Source: Lachnospiraceae bacterium UBA7060 (lineage in GTDB: Bacteria; Bacillota; Clostridia; Lachnospirales; Lachnospiraceae). From it: DNA of 55,855 nucleotides. The position numbers and the translations under genes are program-made. The DNA is taken from NCBI GenBank assembly GCA_002493835.1, contig DLAA01000079.1, positions 1 to 55,855 on the forward strand. The letters run 5' to 3'. The notes under the pieces are model-generated. The model was not told where the DNA came from. It did no database searches and worked only from the letters and a program-made list of their open reading frames with translations. Of this stretch, positions 43,798-52,804 are shown piece after piece (position 1 is the first letter of the stretch; every line of letters begins with the position of its first letter).

Positions 43798-45060
43798 ATG
43801 AGAACATTGTATTTAGACTGCAGTATGGGTGCGGCGGGGGATATGCTGACGGCTGCACTGTTGGAACTTCTGCCGGAGCGGGAAAAGATTGTGGAACAGC
43901 TGAATGGGCTCGGTATTCCCGGTGTGGAAGTAAAATGTGAGCCGACAAAGAAGTGCGGCATCAGCGGTACCCATGTCACCGTGCGGATCCATGGGCAGGT
44001 GGAGTCCGAGGAGATGTATGATCACGCGCACGGACACGACCACAGCCACGAACATAGCCATGACAATGGAGAGGGACATCAACACGACCGTGAGCATGGG
44101 GATCAGCCTCACGAACATCATCACCACAGTGGTATGCATGAGATCGAGCATATTGTGGAACATCTGGCAGTATCGGAGCGGATACGGAAGGATATTATTT
44201 CTGTATTCGGCATGATTGCGGAGGCTGAGAGCCATGTACACGGCATGCCCGTCAGGGATATACATTTTCATGAGGTGGGTACCATGGATGCGGTGGCGGA
44301 TATTGCCGCGGTCTGTATTTTGATGGATCGGCTTGCGCCGGATCAGGTGATAGTTTCTCCGGTGCATGTGGGCTGTGGGCAGGTAAAATGTGCTCACGGG
44401 ATATTGCCTGTACCGGCGCCGGCTACGGCTCATATCCTGAAGGATGTGCCAATTTATGGTGGAAAGGTACAGGGAGAACTCTGCACGCCTACGGGTGCGG
44501 CACTGCTAAAATATTTTGCAACATGCTTTGGGGATATGCCGGTTATGCGGACAGCGGCGATTGGTTATGGGATGGGGAAAAAGGATTTTCCGGCGGCCAA
44601 CTGTGTGCGTGCTTTGTTGGGGGAGACTGCGGAAACAGGTGATACGGTGGCGGAACTTAGCTGTAACGTGGATGATATGACAGCGGAGGCGGTGGGATTT
44701 GCCATGGAGGTTCTCTTTTCGGCGGGGGCGCTGGAAGTGTACACGGTTGCCGCTGGAATGAAGAAGTCAAGACCAGGACTTGTGCTGCATGTGATGTGCA
44801 GGGAGTCTATGAAGGAAGAGATGGCAGCACTGATCTTTAAACATACGACGACCATAGGCATTAGAGAGAATATTTCCAGAAGATATACACTGGGACGTTC
44901 CGTGGAGACGGTGCAGACACCTTACGGGGAAGTGCGCAAAAAGATTTCCACGGGGTACGGTGTGACAAGAGAAAAATATGAGTATGAAGATTTGGCACGT
45001 ATCGCCGGAGAAAGAGGAATGTCGATCAACGAGGTTTTGGAGGCCTTACATGAAACATGA
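43798..45060 (+). CDS. larC: Nickel insertion protein LarC
   Basis: 420 residues; GGAGG 8 nt before ATG 43798. N-terminal LYLDCSMGAAGDMLTAALLELLP and FHEVGTMDAVADI, then a C-terminal CTP-dependent domain (NVDDMTAE, TTIGIR). It is one uninterrupted frame, unlike L. plantarum where LarC1/LarC2 need a frameshift. A His-rich insert at residues 76-118 holds 17 His in 43 residues, suited to nickel storage or delivery. It inserts Ni into the bisthiocarboxylate precursor. The larC stop overlaps an ATG of the next gene (ATGA). Confidence 0.95.
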   Translation: MRTLYLDCSMGAAGDMLTAALLELLPEREKIVEQLNGLGIPGVEVKCEPTKKCGISGTHVTVRIHGQVESEEMYDHAHGHDHSHEHSHDNGEGHQHDREHGDQPHEHHHHSGMHEIEHIVEHLAVSERIRKDIISVFGMIAEAESHVHGMPVRDIHFHEVGTMDAVADIAAVCILMDRLAPDQVIVSPVHVGCGQVKCAHGILPVPAPATAHILKDVPIYGGKVQGELCTPTGAALLKYFATCFGDMPVMRTAAIGYGMGKKDFPAANCVRALLGETAETGDTVAELSCNVDDMTAEAVGFAMEVLFSAGALEVYTVAAGMKKSRPGLVLHVMCRESMKEEMAALIFKHTTTIGIRENISRRYTLGRSVETVQTPYGEVRKKISTGYGVTREKYEYEDLARIAGERGMSINEVLEALHET

Positions 45061-45068
45061 GGGACGAT

Positions 45069-46682
45069 ATGATAAAATCAGCGAAGAATAAGAACAAAAC
45101 AATCGGCTTGTTCTGCACGGCTGTGATACTGATATTGTCAGCCTGCGGCACAACAGAGATCGGAGAAAAGGAGAAGACGAGCAGCGAACAGGCAAAAAGG
45201 GAACAGACAGCGGCAGATCAGGCAGAACCGGTTACCCTGGTCTATGGCAGCGGAGACTACACCCGTATTAATCCAGCCATGGATGAGCACGGTGAAATCA
45301 ATATCCTGCTCTTTAACGGTCTCACCGCCCATAACGGAGAGAATGAGGTGGTGCCCGGTCTTGCAAAGAGCTGGGAGTTTGACGATGCGTCCAATACTTA
45401 CACCTTTTATCTGGAGGAGGGGGTAAAGTGGCACGACGGGGAACCTTTCACAGCGGCGGATGTGAAATTTACCATCGAAGCGATTATGGACCCTGAGAAT
45501 GGTTCCGAAAATGCGCCGAATTATGAGGATGTGGAGGAAATTACAGTAGTGGACGAGCAGACAGTCTCTTTCCGCCTGTCTGCTCCCAATGTGGCATTTC
45601 TTGACTATATGACCATGGCTGTGCTGCCAGAGCATCTGCTGGCGGGAGAGAATATGCAGGAGTCCGATTTTTTCCGCAATCCGGTGGGAACGGGGCCTTA
45701 TAAGCTGGAGAGCTGGGATGCGGGGCAGGCTATCGTTCTTGCAAAAAATGAGGACTATTTTATGGGGGCACCTCATATCGACAGGGTCATTTTTAAGATT
45801 GTTACGGATGACAATGCAAAAACTTTGCAAATGGAGGCAGGGGAGCTGGATCTTGCGCTGCTGACACCCAAGGATGCTGCCAGCTTTGCGAATCGGGAGG
45901 GGTTTTCCTGCTATGATATGCGGACCTCCGATTACCGGGGGATTCTGTTTAATTTTCACAATGATTTTTGGAAGAAAAATAGGGATATCATCCCGGCAGT
46001 ATGCTATGCAATTGACAGGCAGGCTATTATAGACGCAGTTCTGCTGGGACAGGGAATGCCCGCCTATGGGCCGCTTCAGCAAAATATTTATAATAATGAA
46101 GAGGTGGAGCATTACGACTATAATCCCCAAAAGGCGAGAGAAATTCTGGAAGGTGCAGGATGTGTTGAGGGGGAGGATGGGATCTATACAAGGAACGGAG
46201 AACGCCTCTCTTTTGTGATCAGCGTGGGTGCAGGGGATCAAGTGCGTGTGGATATGGCCCACGCTGCGGCGCAGCAAATCCGGGAAATTGGAATCGACTG
46301 CACAGTGGAGATTCCAACAAGGATTGACTGGAATGGTCAAATGGCGTATTTGATCGGCTGGGGAAGTCCTTTCGATGCGGACGATCACACTTATAAGGTG
46401 TTTGGTACGGACAAGGGGGCGAATTACAGCGGCTATTCCAATGCGTTGGTGGATCAATATTTGATGCAGGCACGCGAGTCGGCGGATCCGCAGGTGCGTG
46501 CAGAGGCTTACAACCGGTTTCAGGAGGAATTGGCGAAGGACCCCGCCTATGCTTTTATCTGCTATATCGATGCAAACTATGTGGCGAAGTCTTCCATCCG
46601 CGGTATTTCTCCGGATACGGTTATGGGTCATCACGGCGTAGGCATCTTCTGGAATATTGCGGACTGGACGATGGAGGAGTGA
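45069..46682 (+). CDS. Nickel/peptide-type ABC transporter substrate-binding lipoprotein
   Basis: 537 residues from ATG 45069 (GAGGG 5 nt upstream); ATG 45057, overlapping the larC stop, is an alternative. Lipobox LILSACG. SBP family 5 fold: FNGLTAHNG, KWHDGEPFTAADVKF, PVGTGPYKLESW, and a C-terminal HHGVGIFWNI. Family 5 proteins bind peptides, nickel or heme. The paired His near the C terminus and its place right behind larEBC argue for nickel. It is the first gene of the transporter part. Confidence 0.85.
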   Translation: MIKSAKNKNKTIGLFCTAVILILSACGTTEIGEKEKTSSEQAKREQTAADQAEPVTLVYGSGDYTRINPAMDEHGEINILLFNGLTAHNGENEVVPGLAKSWEFDDASNTYTFYLEEGVKWHDGEPFTAADVKFTIEAIMDPENGSENAPNYEDVEEITVVDEQTVSFRLSAPNVAFLDYMTMAVLPEHLLAGENMQESDFFRNPVGTGPYKLESWDAGQAIVLAKNEDYFMGAPHIDRVIFKIVTDDNAKTLQMEAGELDLALLTPKDAASFANREGFSCYDMRTSDYRGILFNFHNDFWKKNRDIIPAVCYAIDRQAIIDAVLLGQGMPAYGPLQQNIYNNEEVEHYDYNPQKAREILEGAGCVEGEDGIYTRNGERLSFVISVGAGDQVRVDMAHAAAQQIREIGIDCTVEIPTRIDWNGQMAYLIGWGSPFDADDHTYKVFGTDKGANYSGYSNALVDQYLMQARESADPQVRAEAYNRFQEELAKDPAYAFICYIDANYVAKSSIRGISPDTVMGHHGVGIFWNIADWTMEE

Positions 46683-46685
46683 GCC

Positions 46686-47450
46686 ATGCCGGATTTGCTG
46701 GAAGTAAAAGATTTATCAGTCAGCTTTTATCGCCCAGAGGGAGAGCTGCAGGCGCTTAAGAATGTGAGCTTTTCGCTGCATGCGGGAGAGATACTGGCAA
46801 TTATGGGAGAGACTGGGTGTGGGAAGAGCGTGCTCTGTAAGAGTATTTTGAAGCTCCTTCCTGATATGGCAAAAATCAAGACAGGGCAGATTTATTTTAA
46901 GGGAGAAGAGATCAGCGCATATTCGGAAAAACAGATGCAGAGACTTCGAGGCAGTGCATTTTCCATGGTGTTTCAAAATCCAATGACGGCATTGAATCCT
47001 TGTATGAATGTGGGAATGCAGATTTCAGAGGCGGTACGTCAGCGTCAGCCGGAACTTTCCAGACGCGGACGGCAGGAGCGGGTGGAGGAGTTGATAGAAC
47101 TGGTAGGTCTTGATCATCCCGGGGAGAGAAGGAGACAGTATCCTTGCCACTTTTCCGGCGGAATGGCCCAACGGTGCGTAATCGCCATAGCGCTGGCGGC
47201 GAAACCGGAAATTCTTTTTGCGGACGAACCAACCACATCTTTGGATGTGACGGTGCAGGCCCAAATTTTAGAGCTGCTCTTAAAATTACGGGAAAAAACG
47301 GGGATGACGGTTGTCTTTGTCACCCACAATCCGGGTGTGGCAGCCAGGGTGGCAGACCGCGTGGCATTGATGCGTGAGGGTAAGCTTTACAGAATTGCAG
47401 AGGTGGAGGAATTCTTTGAAGAGTCGATACATAATCAGAATTGTATATAG
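46686..47450 (+). CDS. Nickel/peptide ABC transporter ATP-binding protein
   Basis: 254 residues; GGAG before ATG 46686. ABC ATPase of the DppD/NikD type: Walker A GETGCGKS, Q-loop VFQNPMTALNP, signature FSGGMAQRC, Walker B ILFADEPTTSLD, H-loop FVTHN. It lacks the oligopeptide C-terminal extension. It is the only ATPase in the cluster, whereas Nik and Dpp systems normally have two. It may act as a homodimer or with an ATPase encoded elsewhere. Confidence 0.92.
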   Translation: MPDLLEVKDLSVSFYRPEGELQALKNVSFSLHAGEILAIMGETGCGKSVLCKSILKLLPDMAKIKTGQIYFKGEEISAYSEKQMQRLRGSAFSMVFQNPMTALNPCMNVGMQISEAVRQRQPELSRRGRQERVEELIELVGLDHPGERRRQYPCHFSGGMAQRCVIAIALAAKPEILFADEPTTSLDVTVQAQILELLLKLREKTGMTVVFVTHNPGVAARVADRVALMREGKLYRIAEVEEFFEESIHNQNCI

Positions 47451-48420
47451 TGTGGTAAAGTTTGCGTTGAGCGTCATTGTTTTGTCTGTTCTAGTGTTTA
47501 CGATTTCCAGGCTTGCACCGGGAGATCCTCTCTACGCTTATTATGGAGAAAGGGTAGAGAAAATGAGCATGGAGGAGCAGGAGCAGGCGAGGGAGAAGCT
47601 TGGTCTTGGTGAATCGATTCCCACACAATATGTACGATGGTTTCAAGGAGCGATACACGGTGATTTCGGTATTTCTTACAAATATAAAATGGATGTGAAA
47701 GAAGTGATCGCTGAGCGCATCGGAAATACCTTTTTCTTAGGGGGGCTTGGATTTGCGCTTATTTTTGCGTTGTCACTTTTTATCGGACTTTTCTGCGCAT
47801 GGAGGGAAGATAAAATAGCAGACAGAGTGATCTGTGGAATTGGCACGCTCACGAGCTGTATTCCAGAATTTTGGATGTCACTGCTGCTCATACTGGTGTT
47901 CGCAGTGTGGCTTAAGTGGCTGCCAAGTTCCGGCGCTTATTCTGTTGGAAAGGAGAGGAGTCTGACAGACAGGACTGCGCATTTGATTCTGCCTCTTATT
48001 GTGGTGGTACTGGGGCATCTGTGGTACTATGCTTTTCAGGTGCGTAACAGACTGCTCGAGGAAGTGCGGGAGGACTATGTGCTTTTAGCCAGAATGAAGG
48101 GGTTGTCGGGGAAACGCGTGCTTTGCCGGCACTGTCTGCGGAATGTTCTGCCCTCTTATTTCAGTATGATGGCGATTGCCTTTCCCCATATTCTGGGTGG
48201 GACTTATGTGGTGGAGACGGTATTTTCCTATCCCGGAATTGGCACGCTGGCTTACGAGAGTGCCAGGTACCAGGACTATAATCTGTTAATGCTGGTGAGC
48301 CTTCTCACAGGTACTCTTGTGATTTTCTGCAATATACTGGCACAGTGGATCAATGCATGTATTGATCCCCGGATTGGCGCGGGGAGGGAAAGCAGGCAGG
48401 GGGAGGTGGGAAGTCTGTGA
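47416..48420 (+). CDS. ABC transporter permease (NikB/DppB type)
   Basis: 334 residues if translation begins at TTG 47416, which has GGTGGAGGA 5 nt upstream; the longer frame from 47374 overlaps the ATPase gene by 77 nt and adds no typical sequence. It has an N-terminal transmembrane helix, RLAPGDPLYAYYG, then five further helices. The coupling EAA-like loop is in DYVLLARMKGLSGKRVLCRHCLRN (positions about 48078-48149). The stop overlaps the next start (GTGA). Confidence 0.9.
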   Translation: MKSRYIIRIVYSVVKFALSVIVLSVLVFTISRLAPGDPLYAYYGERVEKMSMEEQEQAREKLGLGESIPTQYVRWFQGAIHGDFGISYKYKMDVKEVIAERIGNTFFLGGLGFALIFALSLFIGLFCAWREDKIADRVICGIGTLTSCIPEFWMSLLLILVFAVWLKWLPSSGAYSVGKERSLTDRTAHLILPLIVVVLGHLWYYAFQVRNRLLEEVREDYVLLARMKGLSGKRVLCRHCLRNVLPSYFSMMAIAFPHILGGTYVVETVFSYPGIGTLAYESARYQDYNLLMLVSLLTGTLVIFCNILAQWINACIDPRIGAGRESRQGEVGSL

Positions 48421-49232
48421 AAAAGAAATTCCCTGTGTTTTCCTTACTGATCTTGATGATAATAGTGATTGGTTGTTTTGGATGCGGCCTGTTTCTGACA
48501 AAAGATCCCAGATATATGGATCTTGCGCACTTTGACACTGCTCCGAATAAGGAGTTTCTCTTCGGCACGGACAGCATGGGCCGGGATATTTTTTCTATGA
48601 TCTGGTACGGCGGCAGGATTTCTCTGTTGATAGGCTTTCTTGCAACGCTTCTCTCCACATTCCTGGCAGTTCTGGTGGGAAGTGCGGCTGGGTATGCACC
48701 GGCGTGGGCAGATGGGATTTTGATGAGGGCGACTGAGCTTATTCTCAGTGTGCCGAGTCTGCTGTTGACAATATTTTTACAGGCGGCGGCAGGAAAAGCA
48801 AATAGGTATAGTTTGGCAGTGGTGATTGGCTTGACAAGCTGGATGGGCATGGCAAAGGTTGTGAGGACAGAGATTTTACAGTTGAAAAACACAGAATATG
48901 TGCTGGCAGCCAAATGTCTTGGAGGGGGTTTCTTCCATTTACTTTGGCGGCATCTGGTCCCTGGTCTTGTGCCGTCTATCTTGTTTATGGTGGTCATGAA
49001 TGTGAAAAATGCCATGGCAGCAGAAGCAACTTTAAGTTTCATGGGACTTGGACTCCCGGTAGAAGAGATTTCCTGGGGCAGTATGCTCTCGCTGTCGGAG
49101 AATGCGTTTCTTACCCACGCCTGGTGGAGCGTTTTGATTCCCGGTCTTTTTCTGGTGGGAACGATTTTTTGCCTGACAAATCTTGGAAACTATATGAGGA
49201 AGAGCATAAACAAAAGACACAGCAATCTCTAA
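48417..49232 (+). CDS. ABC transporter permease (NikC/DppC type)
   Basis: 271 residues from GTG 48417 with GGGAGG upstream. Six hydrophobic segments; FGTDSMGRDIFS is the DppC/NikC family hallmark, and EYVLAAKCLGGG forms the coupling helix. Last gene of the lar/nickel operon; its end overlaps the convergent CotH gene by 4 nt. No terminator is visible in the overlap. Confidence 0.9.
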   Translation: MKKKFPVFSLLILMIIVIGCFGCGLFLTKDPRYMDLAHFDTAPNKEFLFGTDSMGRDIFSMIWYGGRISLLIGFLATLLSTFLAVLVGSAAGYAPAWADGILMRATELILSVPSLLLTIFLQAAAGKANRYSLAVVIGLTSWMGMAKVVRTEILQLKNTEYVLAAKCLGGGFFHLLWRHLVPGLVPSILFMVVMNVKNAMAAEATLSFMGLGLPVEEISWGSMLSLSENAFLTHAWWSVLIPGLFLVGTIFCLTNLGNYMRKSINKRHSNL

Positions 49233-51247
49233 TCCGTCTGATCAATGGTGACTTCCACGGGGATTTCCAGCCATGTGGCTTGAAAAGTCATATCTTCATA
49301 TATGGGCTTATATGCGTCAAATGGAACGCCGTATTCGTTTATCCATCCCAGAAAGAGGGAGGGAGAACGGTAGCGGACCGGAAGTGGTTCGCAGGAAGGG
49401 AGTTCACCGTCTTTGACGTAATGTACCTGCCAGATTTCATCATCTATGATAAAAGAGAGATTGTGATAAACAGTGCCTTTCAGCCATACTTCATTCAAAA
49501 AATGCCGTCTCTGCTCAATAAAGTATTTTAAGTATCTGACACTATTGTCATATTCTTGATAATATTGATAGCGGTTTCCAAGCGTTTCCCACCTGACACG
49601 GTCCATCGCCACAGAAGCCCGGCTGCTCTCTACCATTTCGTCGAGTTTGTAATCCAAAAGATCGTCAAGATAGGGCAGAGCTTTCTCCTTGTACATGTCT
49701 ACTATATCGTTGTAAAAGTCTTCCTGTTCATAAAGCTGTGCAAAAATTTCTGTACTGTATACATGATTGTGAAGTTTGGTAATTCCAAAAGGATTACTGG
49801 CAATCTTGTCCAGATTGCAGTTGCCAAAAGCGACGTCGTAGTCCCATATTGGTCCGGCAAAAAGTTTTTTGCTCACAGCGTCATGAGGTTTGTAAAAAAA
49901 ACTGCTTGTGACACCTCCGTCATAATTTTTTGATATTTCTTCCACGAGGTATTTCTGGACAAAGGAAGTGGTATCAATATATTCCGAGTAATGTCTGCCC
50001 GTTTCGGGATGCCTGCCGTCCGGCTGTTCCACGGCATCCTGAAACAGCTGCATGATATCCGCAATATAATTGACTTGATTTTCCGATGCGTATAACGGAC
50101 TCTGCAAGGTATATCGATCCCCCTGATCCGTGATAAATCCGCTGATTTCCGTTTCAAACCGTGTGGAGAGTTCTCGTTCCAGAAGATAACCGCCGGTCAG
50201 ATCGTCAGGCTCGATATTTGTATTAACCCATTTTCTAGTGCCGTCTTCATTTTGAAGCCGTTCCAGTTTCTCTAATTCTCTGTCATTATATGCGTCGTCC
50301 ACATAGGAATCCATGTTTTGAATGGCAACGCCTTCCTCGTCTACTCTGATTTTTTCTGTAAGATAATAATTTCCGTAATAGACATGGTTAATATACAGGT
50401 CAATCATTTGACTTTCGGGAATATAATTCATATCAAGTTCTCTGGCAAGATCTGAGACAATCTGGTTGCGGAGTTTTGTCTCATCATATCCATTGGCAAG
50501 AAGATTAAAGGAGCGTGCCGGACCGAAACCGAAGAGATCGACTTCTTTTTGCAGCTTTATCTGATAGGGCTTTTTGGAAAGGCCCCAGGTGGAGTTTCCT
50601 CTTCCTTGAATGGATTTTACATTGCCGGAGTAAAGAAGCTGTCCAGATGTGCTGAATAGAAAAGCAGTGCCAGCCTCCTCATTGATCTTATCCGCATTGA
50701 TATAATCCATGTCTCCGGATTTTGTAGTAAGAGACATGACGGGCAGGGAGGATGAAAACATAAAAAAGAGCTGGTTATGCAGGATAAGATTGCCCGCTTG
50801 ATCCATTACAGACAAATCGTATGAGTTTTCTTCGGAAATATTACGAAGGATATCTGTCTCTTTGATTTCTATGTGATTGATATAAATATGGTTATTTTCC
50901 GTATCGCTAAGCACCAGCCCCGTTTCTCTAGCAAAGCTGGGCAGAAAAAAATAGCAGGTGCCCATATCGCTCTGCCAAAGTGTAACTTGAAAATCGGAAG
51001 CTTTGTCTTCTAAAGTAAGTATAATTTCGGGAAGCGGTTCTCCGGGATTTGTTTCGGGAAGCGGTGTTTCGGTAATTTGACTGGAATCAGCGCATTCCTG
51101 GGTGATGGGATCAATTTTTTGATCTGGAAAAACATCTTTCTTTTGTGTGTTCTGGAGACGTTCGTCGACGGAAGGATATCCTATTGTGATGAGCAGAAGC
51201 AGGCCGAGCATCATCACCAGTATCACTAGTTTTTTATTCTTCTGCAT
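49229..51247 (-). CDS. CotH-family (kinase-like) exported protein
   Basis: 672 residues; the minus-strand ATG at 51247 has GGGGGTG 5-6 nt upstream. An N-terminal membrane anchor (LVILVMMLGLLLLITIGYP) precedes an Ig-like region and the CotH domain: GRGNSTWGLSKKPYQIKL, LRNQIVSDLARELDM, LYINHVYYGNYYLTEKI, and the DYDVAFGNC metal/catalytic motif. A C-terminal InlB-like beta repeat follows (RYRSPSLFLGWINEYG). CotH proteins are atypical kinases, best known from spore coats, but anchored forms occur as surface proteins. Confidence 0.87.
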   Translation of the reverse strand: MQKNKKLVILVMMLGLLLLITIGYPSVDERLQNTQKKDVFPDQKIDPITQECADSSQITETPLPETNPGEPLPEIILTLEDKASDFQVTLWQSDMGTCYFFLPSFARETGLVLSDTENNHIYINHIEIKETDILRNISEENSYDLSVMDQAGNLILHNQLFFMFSSSLPVMSLTTKSGDMDYINADKINEEAGTAFLFSTSGQLLYSGNVKSIQGRGNSTWGLSKKPYQIKLQKEVDLFGFGPARSFNLLANGYDETKLRNQIVSDLARELDMNYIPESQMIDLYINHVYYGNYYLTEKIRVDEEGVAIQNMDSYVDDAYNDRELEKLERLQNEDGTRKWVNTNIEPDDLTGGYLLERELSTRFETEISGFITDQGDRYTLQSPLYASENQVNYIADIMQLFQDAVEQPDGRHPETGRHYSEYIDTTSFVQKYLVEEISKNYDGGVTSSFFYKPHDAVSKKLFAGPIWDYDVAFGNCNLDKIASNPFGITKLHNHVYSTEIFAQLYEQEDFYNDIVDMYKEKALPYLDDLLDYKLDEMVESSRASVAMDRVRWETLGNRYQYYQEYDNSVRYLKYFIEQRRHFLNEVWLKGTVYHNLSFIIDDEIWQVHYVKDGELPSCEPLPVRYRSPSLFLGWINEYGVPFDAYKPIYEDMTFQATWLEIPVEVTIDQTD

Positions 51248-51313
51248 ATGGCACCCCCATACAAATATAGTAAGGGGTAGCTTCTGATGTGTCAAGACAG
51301 CAAATGTTGTGTG

Positions 51314-51658
51314 TCAATTCGTATTTTTCAGAAACCGGATATAGCGAAGCAGCTCGCGTCTGTCACGGGCATTCAGTTTTTGCAGATCGTAGACCACATC
51401 ATGCATGGTAATGTCACCCAGATATTTTCCGTTCAGATTGGTGTTGCCGAGATAACCTGTATCTGCACCAAGAAGATAATCTGTACTTACCTTATAGTAT
51501 TTTGAGAGTTTAATGACAGCCCAGATTGGAATTTCACGGTGGCCATTTTCATAGTTAGAGTAGGTCTGCTGCGACACACCCAGATATTCAGCGACAGTTT
51601 TTTGTTTGAGATCTTTATCTTCCCGTAAATCTCTGATAATTGTGCGCAGCTCTTTCAT
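51314..51658 (-). CDS. XRE-family helix-turn-helix regulator
   Basis: 114 residues from the minus ATG at 51658 (AAAGGAG 11 nt upstream; an in-frame ATG at 51682 is less likely). HTH at residues 5-60: DKDLKQKTVAEYLGVSQQTYSNYENGHREIP, a typical XRE fold (shown here in two parts: 51584-51646 covers it). The C-terminal helical tail (MHDVVYDLQKLNARD) may dimerise. Dyads in the upstream region (51720-51751) may be its operator. Next to the CotH gene, same strand, 66 nt apart. Confidence 0.85.
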   Translation of the reverse strand: MKELRTIIRDLREDKDLKQKTVAEYLGVSQQTYSNYENGHREIPIWAVIKLSKYYKVSTDYLLGADTGYLGNTNLNGKYLGDITMHDVVYDLQKLNARDRRELLRYIRFLKNTN

Positions 51659-51719
51659 TGGCGATTCAACTCCTTTCCACATATAGGACTGACATTTCGT
51701 TGTTATAAAATGCTATCAC

Positions 51720-51751
51720 ACAACAAAAAGTTGTAGACAAATAGACTACAA
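51720..51751. promoter_or_regulatory. Overlapping dyads, possible XRE operator
   Basis: ACAAC-A5-GTTGT (51720-51734) overlaps TTGTAG-N9-CTACAA (51731-51751), 62 nt upstream of the XRE start. Perfect half sites in front of an XRE gene suggest autoregulation; there is no other support. Confidence 0.3.
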
Positions 51752-51815
51752 GATGAATTAAACAGCAATATGTAACAACATAGTATTGTGAATAGGAGAA
51801 AAAATATACAGAAAT

Positions 51816-51862
51816 ACACCTCAAAATGCTTCACAGTAAGATAAAGAAGCATTTTGAGGTGT
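51816..51862 (-). terminator. Long perfect hairpin
   Basis: 17-bp perfect inverted repeat (ACACCTCAAAATGCTTC and its complement) with a 13-nt loop. On the minus strand the stem is followed by a T-rich stretch (ATTTCTGTATATTTTTTC), so it could end the transcript of the small membrane protein at 51902-52105. Confidence 0.6.
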
Positions 51863-51901
51863 TCGAGATCAGAACAAATGTATTTTCTTAATATAGAACT
51901 G

Positions 51902-52105
51902 TCACAGAATAGAGTGTTGATCAATCGTGGAGTTTGTCGGTTTTATTTTGTTTTTTCCCAATATGAGGATAAAATAAAAGAACAGAGAGCCGACTGATAT
52001 CCTGGTAAAGACTTCTGCGAGTTGTTCGCTCAAAGCGACTGACAGTATCATGCGTACTGCAATAATTCCTATCATGCAGGCTGCTGCGATAAATGCTTTT
52101 TTCAT
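51902..52105 (-). CDS. Small membrane protein, hypothetical
   Basis: 67 residues; AAAAGGAG about 11 nt before the minus-strand ATG at 52105. Two hydrophobic segments (FIAAACMIGIIAVRMILSVA and ISVGSLFFYFILILG) flank a short polar loop, with a Lys/Asn/Thr tail. No family recognised. The good ribosome binding site and a downstream hairpin support it as real. Confidence 0.5.
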   Translation of the reverse strand: MKKAFIAAACMIGIIAVRMILSVALSEQLAEVFTRISVGSLFFYFILILGKNKIKPTNSTIDQHSIL

Positions 52106-52313
52106 ATTATTGTATCTCCTTTTCTTTTCATTACTTAATTACCGTGAGGTGTTTTTGTTTCTAAAATAAGGATATCAAATATGAGAGGTTGCATCCATTG
52201 ATTAGGCTTACAGTTTGCGATGGTAACTTACATTTTTGTAAGATTGGATGAAGAGCCTAACGCGGCGCTGCTTTTTTGTAATTTGATAGGACGAGTCCTG
52301 CGGATACCCGCGT

Positions 52314-52421
52314 TCATGTCAAATGCCGCGGCTGCTCCGCGCTTTTCTCCATGACATACCGCATCTGAGATACGCTCACTTTGCTGCAGTCGTATTGAGC
52401 GATCTGCATTTTTCTTTTTAT
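52314..52421 (-). pseudogene. Possible N-terminal remnant of a thioesterase-like gene
   Basis: On the minus strand AAAAAGGAG is followed 9 nt later by ATA where a start codon would be expected. It then encodes KRKMQIAQYDCSKVSV and QMRYVMEKSAEQ before a stop. From memory this resembles the N terminus of acyl-ACP thioesterase-like proteins. Truncation and the missing ATG suggest decay. Weak. Confidence 0.25.
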
Positions 52422-52562
52422 GGAAAATGTCTCCTTTTTATAGATTGATTCTAGAACGGTTAGTGTGGGCTGTGAAATAGGGAGCATAGAGGGCATAGGT
52501 GTGGAATAGACATCTATGCCTTAATTGTATTTACGGTAGAGCAGACCTTCTAAAATATTTAA

Positions 52563-52591
52563 TTGTGTAATGAAAATGCTGAGGGTATAAT
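52563..52591 (+). promoter_or_regulatory. Sigma-A promoter upstream of the HD gene
   Basis: TTGTGT, 17-nt spacer, TATAAT. About 210 nt upstream of the HD-domain gene, with a possible relic frame between. Confidence 0.58.
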
Positions 52592-52804
52592 AGAACTATA
52601 AAATATCTATGAAGTATGGGATATTTTGGTAGGCGTAAGAAATGTTATTGAGTGAGACGAAAGAAGAATTGGTGCGAGACTGACATCAAAAAGCGCTTTA
52701 TTGGTTGAATGGCAGCTATTTTAACTGGGTGATGGAATATAAAGAGACAGGCAGGGCTATAGGATAATTTGATGTGCGTATACGGGAAGATGGAGGAGAA
52801 ACAG

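Larger units (their letters stand above)
52106..52804. other. Gene-poor region with remnants
   Basis: About 700 nt with no convincing intact gene. It contains a probable thioesterase fragment on the minus strand (52314-52421) and a sigma-A promoter (52563-52591). A short frame at 52642 (MLLSETKEELVRD, TGA) is followed in the same frame by a protein-like stretch including YWLNGSYFNWVMEY, possibly another relic. The rest shows nothing recognisable. Confidence 0.6.

Noticed and set aside
45138..46634. A 498-codon open frame on the minus strand
   Set aside because: It lies wholly opposite the substrate-binding protein gene, has no ribosome binding site or domain, and has a His/Arg/Ile-rich antisense composition.
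51703..51924. A 73-codon minus-strand frame overlapping the 51902 gene
   Set aside because: Cys/Leu/Phe-rich translation of an A/T-rich region containing the long hairpin and the dyads; no ribosome binding site.
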